The notes under the pieces were generated by a model. It had not been told where the DNA came from. It made no database searches and saw only the letters and a list, made by a program, of their open reading frames with translations. A stretch of DNA of 52,856 nucleotides from Bacteroidota bacterium. Lineage in GTDB: Bacteria; Bacteroidota; Rhodothermia; Rhodothermales; Bin80. Position 1 is the stretch's first letter; every line of letters begins with the position of its first letter. A program made the translations under genes and the position numbers. Shown piece by piece: positions 28,702 through 38,193 of the stretch. The stretch is taken from the NCBI GenBank assembly GCA_028875125.1, contig JAPPGC010000012.1, forward strand, positions 1 to 52,856, read 5' to 3'.

Positions 28702-29348
28702 TGTTTCAACTCTCGAAAGACCGTCACCAGTTGTATGTTGAAGGTCAGGACGACAAGCACGCGATTCGCCATTTGCTGATCCGTCATGGATTCGATCACC
28801 AGGAAGTTCAGGGATTCGTGGAGGACGAGGGGGACAAGCAGGGGGTACTCGATGCTATACCTATCGCAGTTAGTGCTGGAACTGGAAAGTCGATCGGTTT
28901 TGTGATGGACGCCAACGACAGTCCTCAGGACACATGGAGGGCGGTCACTGCGCTGCTCAGAGAGGTCGGCGTTCAAACCCCGAACGAGATTCCCGAGGGA
29001 GGCTTTGCAGGGGAATCAAAGACCTTCAGAGCTCGAGTGGGAGTGTGGCTCATGCCGGACAATCGGAAGACCGGGGCCTTGGAGGACTTTCTTCGGGATC
29101 TGATCGACGAAGGTGATCCCTTACTTCCCCTGGCGGAGAATTCAGCGCGAAAGGCGAAACAGCTGGGCGCTCAATATTCCGATGGGGACCACCGGAAGGC
29201 GCTTCTCCATACCTGGCTGGCTTGGCAGAAGGAGCCAGGTCTCCGATACGGTACGGCAATCAGGGCTCGCTATTTCGGGGTCGACGGTGCTGCCGGGAGG
29301 CGGTTTATCAATTGGTTCCAACATGTGTTTGGAGTGAGGGTGTTGTAG
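28701..29348 (+). CDS. DUF3226-like TOPRIM-fold protein, partner of the ATPase
   Basis: A 215-residue protein from the ATG at 28701; a TTG three nt upstream would add one Met. It resembles DUF3226, a TOPRIM-like fold. The first TOPRIM acidic residue is Glu14 in LYVEGQDDKHA. The metal-binding DxD pair of this family corresponds to VMDAND (Asp70, Asn72, Asp73), so the second acidic position may be Asn72 or shifted to Asp73. The C-terminal half has the family segment VWLMPDNRKTGALEDFLRDL. By analogy with OLD and AriB it is probably the effector nuclease held by the ATPase; toxicity and substrate (DNA or tRNA) are not known. Translationally coupled to the ATPase. Confidence 0.75.
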   Translation: MFQLSKDRHQLYVEGQDDKHAIRHLLIRHGFDHQEVQGFVEDEGDKQGVLDAIPIAVSAGTGKSIGFVMDANDSPQDTWRAVTALLREVGVQTPNEIPEGGFAGESKTFRARVGVWLMPDNRKTGALEDFLRDLIDEGDPLLPLAENSARKAKQLGAQYSDGDHRKALLHTWLAWQKEPGLRYGTAIRARYFGVDGAAGRRFINWFQHVFGVRVL

Positions 29349-30441
29349 CTGAGCGGTCACAGATCCATTGCTCCCAAGTTTCAAACGGCAACAAACAAGC
29401 ACGTAGCCAACCCCTCCTGTCACTGGAAGTTGATTAAGTTGACGAGTTGGTGGATGCCACTATGGGTCCGCCAACAAGAACTCCCAATACTCCCCAATCG
29501 ACGCAAACAGGTGATCGGGCCTTGACGTTCTATACAGCTCGATATCGGCCGATCTCCATCCAGCCCCAATCGCCACGACCCCCGCTGGCCGGGAAGCTTC
29601 CGTATCATCGGTCTGGGGTAGGTGTGAATGTTTACTCCAGATTGGCGCCATCCTCCGCATGGTGAGAATCAGCTGAGCGGGTGATGCCCTGGTAGTCGGT
29701 GGTCGGCGGAGTTCACAGGCTGAATCGGATCAGCGGGCTGGTGCTCAAAATCGTCGTACTCCCAGAGCCAACCTGGGCAAATCCCAAGATTCCAGTCGAT
29801 AACAATTTGAATTGCGCTGATTGTGACGCTGCCTTCGCACCTCCGCCCCGAATCCGTCGGCTAGGGCCGCACAAAAAGACCTTGAGCGTGGAGTGTGGGT
29901 TGGCGCCTTGAGCTCGGGCGGAGAGCGTTTTTGCCGCACTAACAAGTCGTGATCCGGGGCGGGGTCTGATTTTTGGATTCGAGGTCGATGTCACCGGGAT
30001 TATCGGCTTAGCTGATAACCTTCGCAATCCCCGAGTGAGTGCGGTATTTAGTAGGTGATTGGCGTTCAGTGGATTGATGCCTTCATTTGATGCGAACAGC
30101 GTCCTAGATTCAGAAGTGCTTCTATATTGAAACACGGAATTTGAAGCTCCTGTGTTCTTTCCAGCAACACCACGACATTTGCTTCTGAGGAGACGGAATA
30201 AATTGTGGTTGCAGTAGAGCCCAAACACGTTGAGGCTATACTTGACAATGTCTTTGATTTCTGGAGGTGTGGCATCAAGTCGTCGCAAGCATATTTATGA
30301 AGTGATGGCCGCACGAAGGTCACCTGTGTCTCCGAATGACACCAAAAAAAATGCACGAAATCGCAGCAACGAAACCTTAAGTGATTTTCGTCGTATATTT
30401 AATGGTACAGAAAATTGTTTACAACCAATATGGTGTAATTC
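29349..30441. other. 1.1-kb stretch inside the defence island with no supported gene
   Basis: No reading frame here has recognisable motifs. The longest (minus strand, 29713-30288) is low in complexity (Ser/Arg/Pro-rich), starts in a poor context and is matched by equally long readings on the other strand, so I do not call it. Short stretches in several minus frames (for example IGEYWEFLLADP near 29470-29505 and NLGICPGWLWEYDDF near 29745-29790) look protein-like but are not joined in one frame. That pattern would fit a decayed gene with frameshifts. The last 150 bp are AT-rich and should hold the promoter of the large HTH-nuclease-NTPase gene. Confidence 0.5.
30419..30438. promoter_or_regulatory. 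Imperfect palindrome abutting the start of the HTH-STAND gene (candidate operator)
   Basis: TTACAACC and GGTGTAA form an inverted repeat around AATAT, with one unpaired A in the left arm. It ends 3 nt before the ATG at 30442, covering the place of a ribosome-binding site; no Shine-Dalgarno sequence is visible. The downstream protein starts with an MqsA-type HTH, and such antitoxins repress their own promoters by binding palindromes. The site is therefore a reasonable autorepressor operator, but this is inference. Confidence 0.35.
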
Positions 30442-33400
30442 ATGAGTAATCTTCAACCGTTCACGCCGAAGCGTGTTCGATCAATTCGCAAACACCTTGG
30501 TCTCAGTCAGGAGGAAGCTGGCAGGCTCTTGGGAGGCGGTCCACGCGCGTTCGCGAAGTATGAAACCGGTGCCCTGAAGCCAAGTGCCGCTGTGATCAAT
30601 CTGTTGCGAATACTGGAAATTGATCCTAGCGTTCTCTCAACTCTGAAGGATGAAGACTCTTCAGCGGCCCACACCAGTGTAGCCACCCCCTTTGAGGTAA
30701 CAGGGGCTGACATCGCTTGCCTGAGTCCAGAACCAATGTCACAACTGTTACGACGGCTCTTGATTGCGGAAGCAGCAAAGTTCAATCTTTCGATGGATGG
30801 AATCTCAGTCCCCAGCAATATCCATGCGCCCGATGGAGGGGAAGATGGACGAATTTCATGGGAGAACTACCCTGAGCGCACTCCATTCCTGCCATTCCGC
30901 CTTTGTCAATTTCAAATGAAGACTGGTAAAACATATCCAGGCCGGGCAGCCAAGGATGTTCTTACTACAGGAGGCGATGTTAAGCCGATGATTCATTCGG
31001 TTCTTGAGGATGGTGGATACTACATCGTGCTTAGCGCACAGCGTTGCAATCAACAGATGGTAGAAAGACGTCAACGGGCTATCTGCAAAGCTCTGAATCA
31101 GGGTGGATTAGTAGATGTGGATCAACGAGTAGAGTTTCGAGAAGCTGATCAAATAGCTACTTGGGTAAATTCACATCCATCGGTGGCTCTTTGGGTAGGG
31201 GAAAAGGCTGGACTCGGGGCGCAAGAGGGGTTTACCACTTGGGAGCACTGGAGCGGCCGAAGTGAGCATTTGGTTTCCTGGGTAGAAGACCCCCGTTTGG
31301 CCAAATTGATCGAGAAGCTTAAGGTTTCAGTGACCAAGCCCCAAGGAGTGCTCCAAGTGATCGGATTATCAGGAATCGGTAAGTCCCGGCTTTGTCTCGG
31401 AGCACTGAACAGGTTAGGCAAAGACGAAGATACTAGCCGTATGCTTCGGGATTTTGTGATGTACACAGTAAAATCTGAAGTAAATGTACAAGCCACCATT
31501 CGGACAGTCGAGAAATTGGCAATCTCTGGAGCACGTGCCATTGTGGTAGTAGACGATTGCGATCAGCTGACTCGTGCAAAACTGGACAGGATTGTATCCC
31601 GCGCCGACAGCTGTCTTTCACTGATAACCATTCACAACGAGATTCCAGAACGAATCAATGCGGACACCTATGAAATTGAAAATGCCCCGACGACTACAAT
31701 TGAATCTATCGTTGAAGATGTCGCTGAGACAATGTCGGACGTGGATCGGGATCGGCTTGCACGTCTGTCAGAGGGGTTCCCGGAAGTTGCGATCCGAATC
31801 GCTAGAGAATCTGAGATGGGGGAGTACCTTATTGATCCGGTTGATGGCGATTTCATAGATCAATTCGTCTGTGGTCGAAGATCAATGGAAAATGAACAGC
31901 TGCTTCAGTCAGCACAACTGCTTGCGGTGTTTGGAACAATTCGAATAGAGTCTGCAGAAAAAGGATCCTATGTTTTGGGACAGGAATCCTCATCGGGAGA
32001 TCATATCACGAAAATAGCGGAACTTAGCCATCAACTAAACTCTGAAGATCTGCAAATACAAATTGAAGGATACAAGGGACTCGTGGAACGAGGCATCGTA
32101 AAGCCTAGAGGGGGGCTCAGGACGATTGAGCCCCGTCCCATCGCGGTCAGGCTTGCGGAGCGGCAGTGGATGGACTGGGGTCGAGAGAAGTGGGACCGGG
32201 TGCTAACAGGCGACATCGGTGCTGACCTCAATGTCTCTGCCGCCAGACGTCTCGCTGAACTGAATGGCACAGAGATAGCCCAAAAGGTGGTGGCTCATGT
32301 GTTACGGCAAAACGGTCCCTTTGACCGGACAAATAGTATTCATCTTCCAGGTCGTGCAGAAGTGCTGTCGGCTCTCGCCGAGATCAATCCATATGCTACT
32401 GCGGAATGCACTAAACTACACTTAGACCGCTTGGGTGATCTATTTAAGCTTGGAGAAAATCTGCATAGTATTCTTGTTCGAATGTCGAGCAAGATTGCGT
32501 TCCACTCGGAAACCTTCAAGATCGGCGCTCGGCTTCTACTCCAATTAGAGGTCTCAAAACCATACTCATTAATTCCAGATGCTTCACGTCACTTCGCAAA
32601 ACTCTTTTCTCCAGTGCTTGGAGGTACCGAAGCAGATGGCAGGACTCGGCTCTTTTTTCTTGACGAGATTATTAATGAGTACGACAAAACGAACGATACA
32701 GAACAGCTAAAATATATCGTTGATGCTTTGCACGAAGGCAGCATGATGATGGATAAGTATTTCCGCATGCGAGGACCGGAGATTCAGGGTTCCCGAAAAG
32801 CATTGGATTCATGGTTTCCGACCTCGAGGCGGGAAAGGGACGACTATATCATGGGATGCGTGAAGCTTCTTGGAGAACTTGCGAAACGAAAGGACGAAGT
32901 GGGGGTGAAGGCTCGTTCAACTCTCGGCCTCTCAATTTCATTTCTGGTTCGTAGCGGATTCCTGAAGGAAGTTGAGAAAGTGATCTCCATGGTGATTCAT
33001 GAGGGCGAATCCTGGACCATGGCACTTCGACAACTGAAGGCTAGTCTTGTCAATAAATCCAGCCGAATGGATGACGAAACGTCCAAGCGGATTCGATCTC
33101 TGATCAAAGAACTTGAGCCGGACAACCTCCGGGAGCGTGTCCGCCTTCAAGTTACAGAACCTCCGATGCCTGAATCAAGGGACGAAGAATGGTCGGTAGA
33201 AGAGGACTTCAAGCGCCGTCGTGCCATTGCCCGAGCACTGGCCGGTGAGCTACTACAGGAGTCACCAACTCTAAAAGAAATCCTGCCCGAGATCAGCAGT
33301 GGTAGGCAATTCATAGCCTATGAACTCGGGGAGGCGCTTGCGGAGTGTGCGCCTACACCACTCACGTGGCTGGAACCAATTGTTCAAGCCGTAAAAGGTG

Positions 33401-34614
33401 TACCTGCATCCAATCGGAGTTATGATTTGCTTTCGGGATTCGTTGCACGCCTTCCGGAGAAATTCCAGGATGAGGTTGAAGAATTAAAGATGAGGGCGAT
33501 TGAATCGCCCGATCTTGTATCTGCCTTCCCCGTGATTTGCGAGCGGGTTGGTCTCAGACAGGAGGACATTGACCGAGCCATTGACGCTCTGTACCGGCGT
33601 GTATTGGCACCATGGGATCTGCGCCATTGGGCCTTCATCGGGGTGCTAAGGAAGGTCCCACCATTCAAGGTTGCGTTGTTGCTTGACGCAATGCTTGACC
33701 ATAGCGCCCCGTCCTTTGCGCTCGCGGTTACTATCCTGGGTCGGATTCTTGATGATGAGGGCGATGAAAATAAGAAGGTATGTTCTGGGTCGCATTTTTT
33801 CAAAATAGCAGATTTTCGGCCCCAACTTCTGAAAATGATTCAGAACGCCGGCCGTTGGAGTACGACGGATTTCAAGCCTCCCACACAGGGACAACAGTCA
33901 GGAATTCAACTTGACATGGTAGAATATCACTTTGAAGAGATTATGCATATGATGCTGGCTAAAGGTCGCGAGGATTCTGACGCTTGCAAAACGGTTTTGG
34001 AACTTGCCAGGACTCTTGTTCAGGGAGATAATCATGACTTGTTTTATCCGGCGAAAAACAAGCCAACGTCTGTGCTTGGTAGAATGTTAACAGGTTATCC
34101 GGATATTGTGTGGCCAATTGTCGGAGGAGCCATTATGGAGAATCCTCGGTTCGCGAACCACATGAGATATTTCTTGGGACAGCCGTATATCCTTAAACGT
34201 GACTTCAGTCCACCGATCCTAGATGTTCCCGAAGACATATTGTTCGCTTGGTGCCACGCCAATCCAGATGGCGCTCCTGCATTTATGGCTCAGTGTGCTC
34301 CATTTCTATCCAATGAGGACGGCGATATCGATAGTGCAAGCCTCCATCCTGTTATGTCTCGACTTCTGGACGAATTCGGTGAACGCAACGATGTACACGA
34401 GGCCTTGGAGGGCCACATTCAGCCCTACCATTGGGTTGATTCCTGTGCCGGCCATTATGCCCGCCTAGAGAAGATTTTCCAACAACTTGAGACTCACTCA
34501 AACCCTAGAGTGCGGCAATGGGCAGAAAAAATGCGTTTACGGGTAGCGCAATCTTTCAAGCGAGAGACAATCCTAGACGAAGAAAGAAAGGCGCAGCGGC
34601 GCTGGATTGGTTGA
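30442..34614 (+). CDS. MqsA-type HTH / PD-(D/E)XK-like nuclease / STAND NTPase fusion, putative anti-phage protein
   Basis: A 1390-residue protein I cannot assign to a named system. Residues about 7-66 are an HTH of the type found at the C-terminus of MqsA/YgiT antitoxins (VRSIRKHLGLSQEEAGRLLG, FAKYETGALKPS). Residues about 95-205 look like a PD-(D/E)XK-type nuclease: GGEDGR (Asp135), then a strand CQFQMKTGK with a Q158-x-K160 pair, and YYIVLSAQ. A P-loop follows, VIGLSGIGKSR (about 306-316), with Walker B AIVVVDDCD (about 366-374), as in STAND/NACHT-like ATPases. The remaining 850 or so residues are helical, rich in charged and Leu residues, and may be HEAT/TPR-like, the usual sensor end of STAND proteins. 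Nuclease-STAND-repeat order matches the logic of Avs proteins, but the N-terminal HTH is unusual. It has its own upstream region and sits between other defence genes. Confidence 0.72.
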   Translation: MSNLQPFTPKRVRSIRKHLGLSQEEAGRLLGGGPRAFAKYETGALKPSAAVINLLRILEIDPSVLSTLKDEDSSAAHTSVATPFEVTGADIACLSPEPMSQLLRRLLIAEAAKFNLSMDGISVPSNIHAPDGGEDGRISWENYPERTPFLPFRLCQFQMKTGKTYPGRAAKDVLTTGGDVKPMIHSVLEDGGYYIVLSAQRCNQQMVERRQRAICKALNQGGLVDVDQRVEFREADQIATWVNSHPSVALWVGEKAGLGAQEGFTTWEHWSGRSEHLVSWVEDPRLAKLIEKLKVSVTKPQGVLQVIGLSGIGKSRLCLGALNRLGKDEDTSRMLRDFVMYTVKSEVNVQATIRTVEKLAISGARAIVVVDDCDQLTRAKLDRIVSRADSCLSLITIHNEIPERINADTYEIENAPTTTIESIVEDVAETMSDVDRDRLARLSEGFPEVAIRIARESEMGEYLIDPVDGDFIDQFVCGRRSMENEQLLQSAQLLAVFGTIRIESAEKGSYVLGQESSSGDHITKIAELSHQLNSEDLQIQIEGYKGLVERGIVKPRGGLRTIEPRPIAVRLAERQWMDWGREKWDRVLTGDIGADLNVSAARRLAELNGTEIAQKVVAHVLRQNGPFDRTNSIHLPGRAEVLSALAEINPYATAECTKLHLDRLGDLFKLGENLHSILVRMSSKIAFHSETFKIGARLLLQLEVSKPYSLIPDASRHFAKLFSPVLGGTEADGRTRLFFLDEIINEYDKTNDTEQLKYIVDALHEGSMMMDKYFRMRGPEIQGSRKALDSWFPTSRRERDDYIMGCVKLLGELAKRKDEVGVKARSTLGLSISFLVRSGFLKEVEKVISMVIHEGESWTMALRQLKASLVNKSSRMDDETSKRIRSLIKELEPDNLRERVRLQVTEPPMPESRDEEWSVEEDFKRRRAIARALAGELLQESPTLKEILPEISSGRQFIAYELGEALAECAPTPLTWLEPIVQAVKGVPASNRSYDLLSGFVARLPEKFQDEVEELKMRAIESPDLVSAFPVICERVGLRQEDIDRAIDALYRRVLAPWDLRHWAFIGVLRKVPPFKVALLLDAMLDHSAPSFALAVTILGRILDDEGDENKKVCSGSHFFKIADFRPQLLKMIQNAGRWSTTDFKPPTQGQQSGIQLDMVEYHFEEIMHMMLAKGREDSDACKTVLELARTLVQGDNHDLFYPAKNKPTSVLGRMLTGYPDIVWPIVGGAIMENPRFANHMRYFLGQPYILKRDFSPPILDVPEDILFAWCHANPDGAPAFMAQCAPFLSNEDGDIDSASLHPVMSRLLDEFGERNDVHEALEGHIQPYHWVDSCAGHYARLEKIFQQLETHSNPRVRQWAEKMRLRVAQSFKRETILDEERKAQRRWIG

Positions 34615-34800
34615 TGTCTTGGTAAGTGATTATTGCGGCTACAAAAGTGTTTCGGGAAAGAGCGTTTCACTCGCAAGACTTGTGTTGTGTGCGGGAAGCT
34701 GCCGAAGGGGAGCCGCTTCCGTTGCCAACCTTACCTGTTGATCAATGGTTTTTCGCAACTAGAGAAGAGGCCACCAGTGCTTGGTTTTTCTTTGTTGCTT

Positions 34801-37665
34801 TCAATGAAGGTTTTTAGTGAGCAGTTCCTGGAGAGCCAATTCGTCCGTGATGTCGGCGGGCCAACCGTAGGCAGCAGCCACTGCGTTGTCGAGTTGGACA
34901 TGCGCATCAACAAGCCATTGTGGTCGGGCATTGTAGAGATTGGTCAGGGTTTTTTTCTTGAGCTTGATTTCGGCCTCTCTGTCGCGTGGCACCGGGCGCC
35001 TTGGATATCCACGTACTGGCTCGTCTATCCACTTCACCCATTCAGGCGGATTGAGCCAGCGGTCTCGAAGTTCGACGAGCCGCCGGGCCGCCGATGCAAT
35101 GGCTTGTGCATGCGGATTCGTGCAGAAGTTACTGGCTAGTATGTCGGGCGAGAGGCCGTCTGGGAAAGGGAAGGTTTCGAACGTCGTGGTGGGAGTGTAA
35201 CGGGGATCGTTGCCTTTGTCAAGCCAAGTCCCCATGCGTAGCGACCAGATCTCATGGAACCGGCTGTGCAAGACTCCAAATGTTGTGTCATCATCTCGTG
35301 CGAAGGCAATTAGAGCACTATCGGGGCAGATTTGGGCGTCGAACCAAACGAAGAGGCGATGTTTTGACACGCGTGGCGTAGCAATATAGCGCGACAGCCC
35401 CTCGAGAGCACTCCACATATTTGGTCTTGGTCTATGGTGCAACCACCATTCATGACGTCTTCCATCTACGCGCTGAGTTTCCCATACCGGTTGAACATGC
35501 TTCTGTGCGTGCTGGAATGGGGACTCGTACAGAGCAGCTTCCGCCTTCGTCATACTGAAGCCGAAGTCGATGATCCATTTGTCGGCTGGGCGCCGCGTAA
35601 TGGCCATACCGTTCATCCAAGGCTTAAGCACATCCGAGTTGGGTCTGCCATTAGGATTTGCGGGCTCCTGAAGCCACTTCCTTGCGAGGTCTCCAGGAAT
35701 ATCAAACCGGCCACCCTTGGTGTCTCCCATGAAGGCCACCCCTGTGTTCCGCACGAGACGCTGTGCCCTCGTCAGATCAACGCCAGTCTCGCCGCGACGT
35801 GCCGTCAGATCTGTATAGATCTCGTCCACCGCTTTGCCGTCAAGTCGATACTGCACTATGGGGTCACGGTAAAACTGGGAGAAACATACTAGTGAGACAC
35901 GCACGGCCGCGCCATCAACCACCCACGGTTCGTCGCACCATGCGTTAAAAATCGTCTTTTCCCCAGTCGCTTTCTACAATGCACGGCGATTCGCTCCGCC
36001 ACGAATGGAGTTGGTCGCAACCAGCCCCGCCCGCTCTGAAGACATTGTATCTACATGTTCTCCAGCCTTCACGAACCAATAACAGACCAGATCGCACTCA
36101 TGTGGTACCCGGTTCTTATAGATTTTATACAGAGTTGATACATAATCCTCGCCGAGGTTTGCGATGAGCCGTTTCCCACCCAAGAACGGGGGGTTACCGA
36201 TGATGACATCTGCGTCAGGCCATTCTGCTTCTCCACCTTCGGGGGTCAAAAGTGCATCTCGGCATTCTATCGTTTCCAGCGCATCAAGGATGGGCTCTTC
36301 GTGACCCGCAAAACCGTTTCTTCGCATCCACTGGATTTCTCCAATCCACACCGATACGCGCGCTAGTTCGGCAGCGTATGTGTTCAACTCGATCCCCTTC
36401 ACGTTGGCGGGGCCGACCGTAGGGAAGGCACGTGGGAGTCCTAGAGCTTCAGCTTCTACTTGTACTCGGTGCTCCAGATCGTGCATCGTGTGGAGCGCGA
36501 GGTAAAGAAAGTTGCCCGAGCCGCAGGCGGGGTCAAGGACAGTAAAATTCCTTAGTCGTTCGAGAAACGAGTTAAGCATACTCTTAGCCTGATTGCGGTG
36601 CCGAGTTTCCACTCCTGCTTCCGACACGCGGGCACGTTCAAGACTGTCGGCAATCCGAGCCTTCTCAGTCTTCCACTCGGCCAGCCACGGGTGAACGATC
36701 ACCGGATCGATAATCCGCATGATTTTATCCCGATCGGTATAGTGTGCCCCGAGTTGAGATCGCTTGTCTGGATCGAGGCCTCGCTCAAATAGCGTACCCA
36801 AAATGGAGGGGTCAATGTTTGACCAATCAAGCTTGGACGCATTCAGCGCTATCCTAATCTGATCGAGAGACATGGGGAGTGCGACATTGTTCTCGAAGAG
36901 CCCACCGTTAAACCATTTCACAGTCTCGAATCCGACGTTACCCCCGACAGACATAGCCTGAAAAAGGGTGCTCGCCAACACCGCGAATTCCTCTGGTCGG
37001 TCACGAGCATTTTCAAGCATACGGGTGAACATGTTGTTCGGGAGAATACCTACATCTTCGGCAAACATGCAGAAGACAAGGCGATTTACGAAGTGTGCTA
37101 CATCCTTGGGTGCGTGTCCCTGACCTCTAAGCGACTGCGCAAGTTGCGCAAAGGTCTCCGCAGCGCGTTCCGTGAGAGTCTGCCGGGTTTCGCTTGGGCG
37201 TAGGCGTTCCGGGTCCGACATCGCCCACTTGAGCTTGTCCCGTACGGCACTATCAACGAACTCGTCCAGCCCGAATTCGTGAGTCTTGCTCACTGAATTC
37301 GTCCAATTGGTCCGAATCCGGAACCGGTGCATGTCCGAGACGATTAGTAGCGGGGGGTTCTCCAAAGCCAACGCGTATTGCCTCAGTTGGTCGAAAGCAT
37401 TATCAAGATTCGCGTGTTTGCCCTTGTATTCCCAGGCAAAGAAGCCTCGCTTCCACACGTCTGCCCAGCCCTCCCCGCCTGAGTCCTTGCGTGCTCCGCG
37501 CTCGAAGCAGTAATGGTCTCCCTTGGGGTCAATTTCTGCCGGCGTAGGTTCGTCGAGCAGTCGGCACAAGTCAATGAAGTGCTCTTGCGCTGCGGAACGT
37601 TCCTTTAACTGCGAAGCACGCCATTTTGCGATAAATTCGTGAGGTGATAAAGTCGGGAATTTCAT
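34801..37665 (-). pseudogene. MmeI-like type IIL restriction-methylation gene interrupted by an in-frame amber codon
   Basis: Read through, this is a 955-codon gene (ATG at 37665-37663, final TAA/TAG-type stop at 34801), matching MmeI-family length. The N-terminal nuclease has Asp69, Glu79 and Lys81 (DVWKRGFFAWEYKGK), the same spacing as the D-E-K triad known in MmeI. The methyltransferase has DPACGSGNFLYLAL (SAM motif I, about residue 377) and NPPFLGGKR (motif IV, about 490). Codon 564 is TAG (35976-35974), between ANRRAL and KATGEKTIFNAW. The frame continues without change into WVVDGAAVRVSLVCF and on to the end, so one substitution explains the break. The first piece lacks the target-recognition part and the rest of the methylase core, so activity is doubtful unless the stop is read through or is a sequencing error. 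A TTG at 37707 could add 14 residues. The reading frame on both sides is otherwise intact, so any inactivation is recent. Confidence 0.82.
35974..35976 (-). other. Internal TAG codon splitting the MmeI-like gene
   Basis: The codon reads TAG on the minus strand with the same frame open on both sides. Homologues normally have Glu, Gln or another polar residue at this point, so CAG or GAG to TAG is a single-base change. The first in-frame GTG after it (35922) has no visible ribosome-binding site. TAG is used as a normal stop by other genes here, such as those ending at 4757, 12088 and 13720, so general amber recoding is unlikely. Confidence 0.85.
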
Positions 37666-38186
37666 GTGCCGAGAAGTTCTACCCGCTACCAACTCAATTT
37701 CTGCCAAGAGAGGAGTGCATCCAATGCTTTTCGTTTTTGCGGGGCCCTATACCACCTGCGAGATTCCAAGAGAGGAGGGTATCCGTGACAACCTGATATC
37801 TGTAGTAACATTAGACTTCAATGGTTCTATTGCAATTCGCTGATTACATGAATCGTTCATGAAGCATACATCCCTTTTGGGCGATGTCCGTAGAATTGCA
37901 AATTTCGAGGTAGCGTTGCAGACTCTTGTAGGTGAAAACTCCAAGTTAATGCAATTGTAGGATTCTACGGGACGCTGCCCAACAGAATCAGCACAACACA
38001 ACAGGTAACATTTTTAGATTGAGTCACAGATATTCCGGACATCGGACAACTTGCAATATTAAATGGTGAATGACTTGTCAAATGAGGCTGTGGAAAATTT
38101 GCCAACAGATGCTGGCATATGTCGTGAATCCCTGTACACTACGCCGGTCAGGCCTTCTGACGGAGCATCTTTCCTTTTTGGAGTGC
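37666..38186. other. Non-coding stretch closing the defence island
   Basis: About 520 bp between the start of the MmeI-like gene and the stop of the M16 peptidase gene. An 84-codon minus-strand reading (37747-38001) has no recognisable content and is Cys/Asn/Ser-rich, so it is not called. The region is AT-richer than its flanks and must hold the promoter of the MmeI-like gene. I see no tRNA, integrase or clear att-like repeat that would mark an island boundary. Confidence 0.5.
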
Positions 38187-38193
38187 TCACTCC
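38180..38193. repeat. Small palindrome across the M16 stop codon
   Basis: GGAGTGCTCACTCC is a perfect 14-nt palindrome overlapping the TGA of the M16 peptidase gene (38189-38187). On the minus strand it is followed by AAAAAGG rather than a T-tract, so it is not a standard terminator. A weaker hairpin (GTCAG-GCCTT-CTGAC, 38147-38161) lies just beyond it. Confidence 0.4.

Noticed and set aside
29713-30288. 191-codon minus-strand reading in the defence island
   Set aside because: Ser/Arg/Pro-rich composition, no motif, and competing open readings on the other strand; more likely chance or decayed sequence.
35974-35976. Pyrrolysine or general amber recoding as the reason for the internal TAG
   Set aside because: TAG ends several ordinary genes in the window, and the residue is not at a catalytic site; a nonsense mutation or error is simpler.
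37747-38001. 84-codon minus-strand reading before the M16 gene
   Set aside because: No recognisable domain or hydrophobic pattern and no conserved context; not supported.
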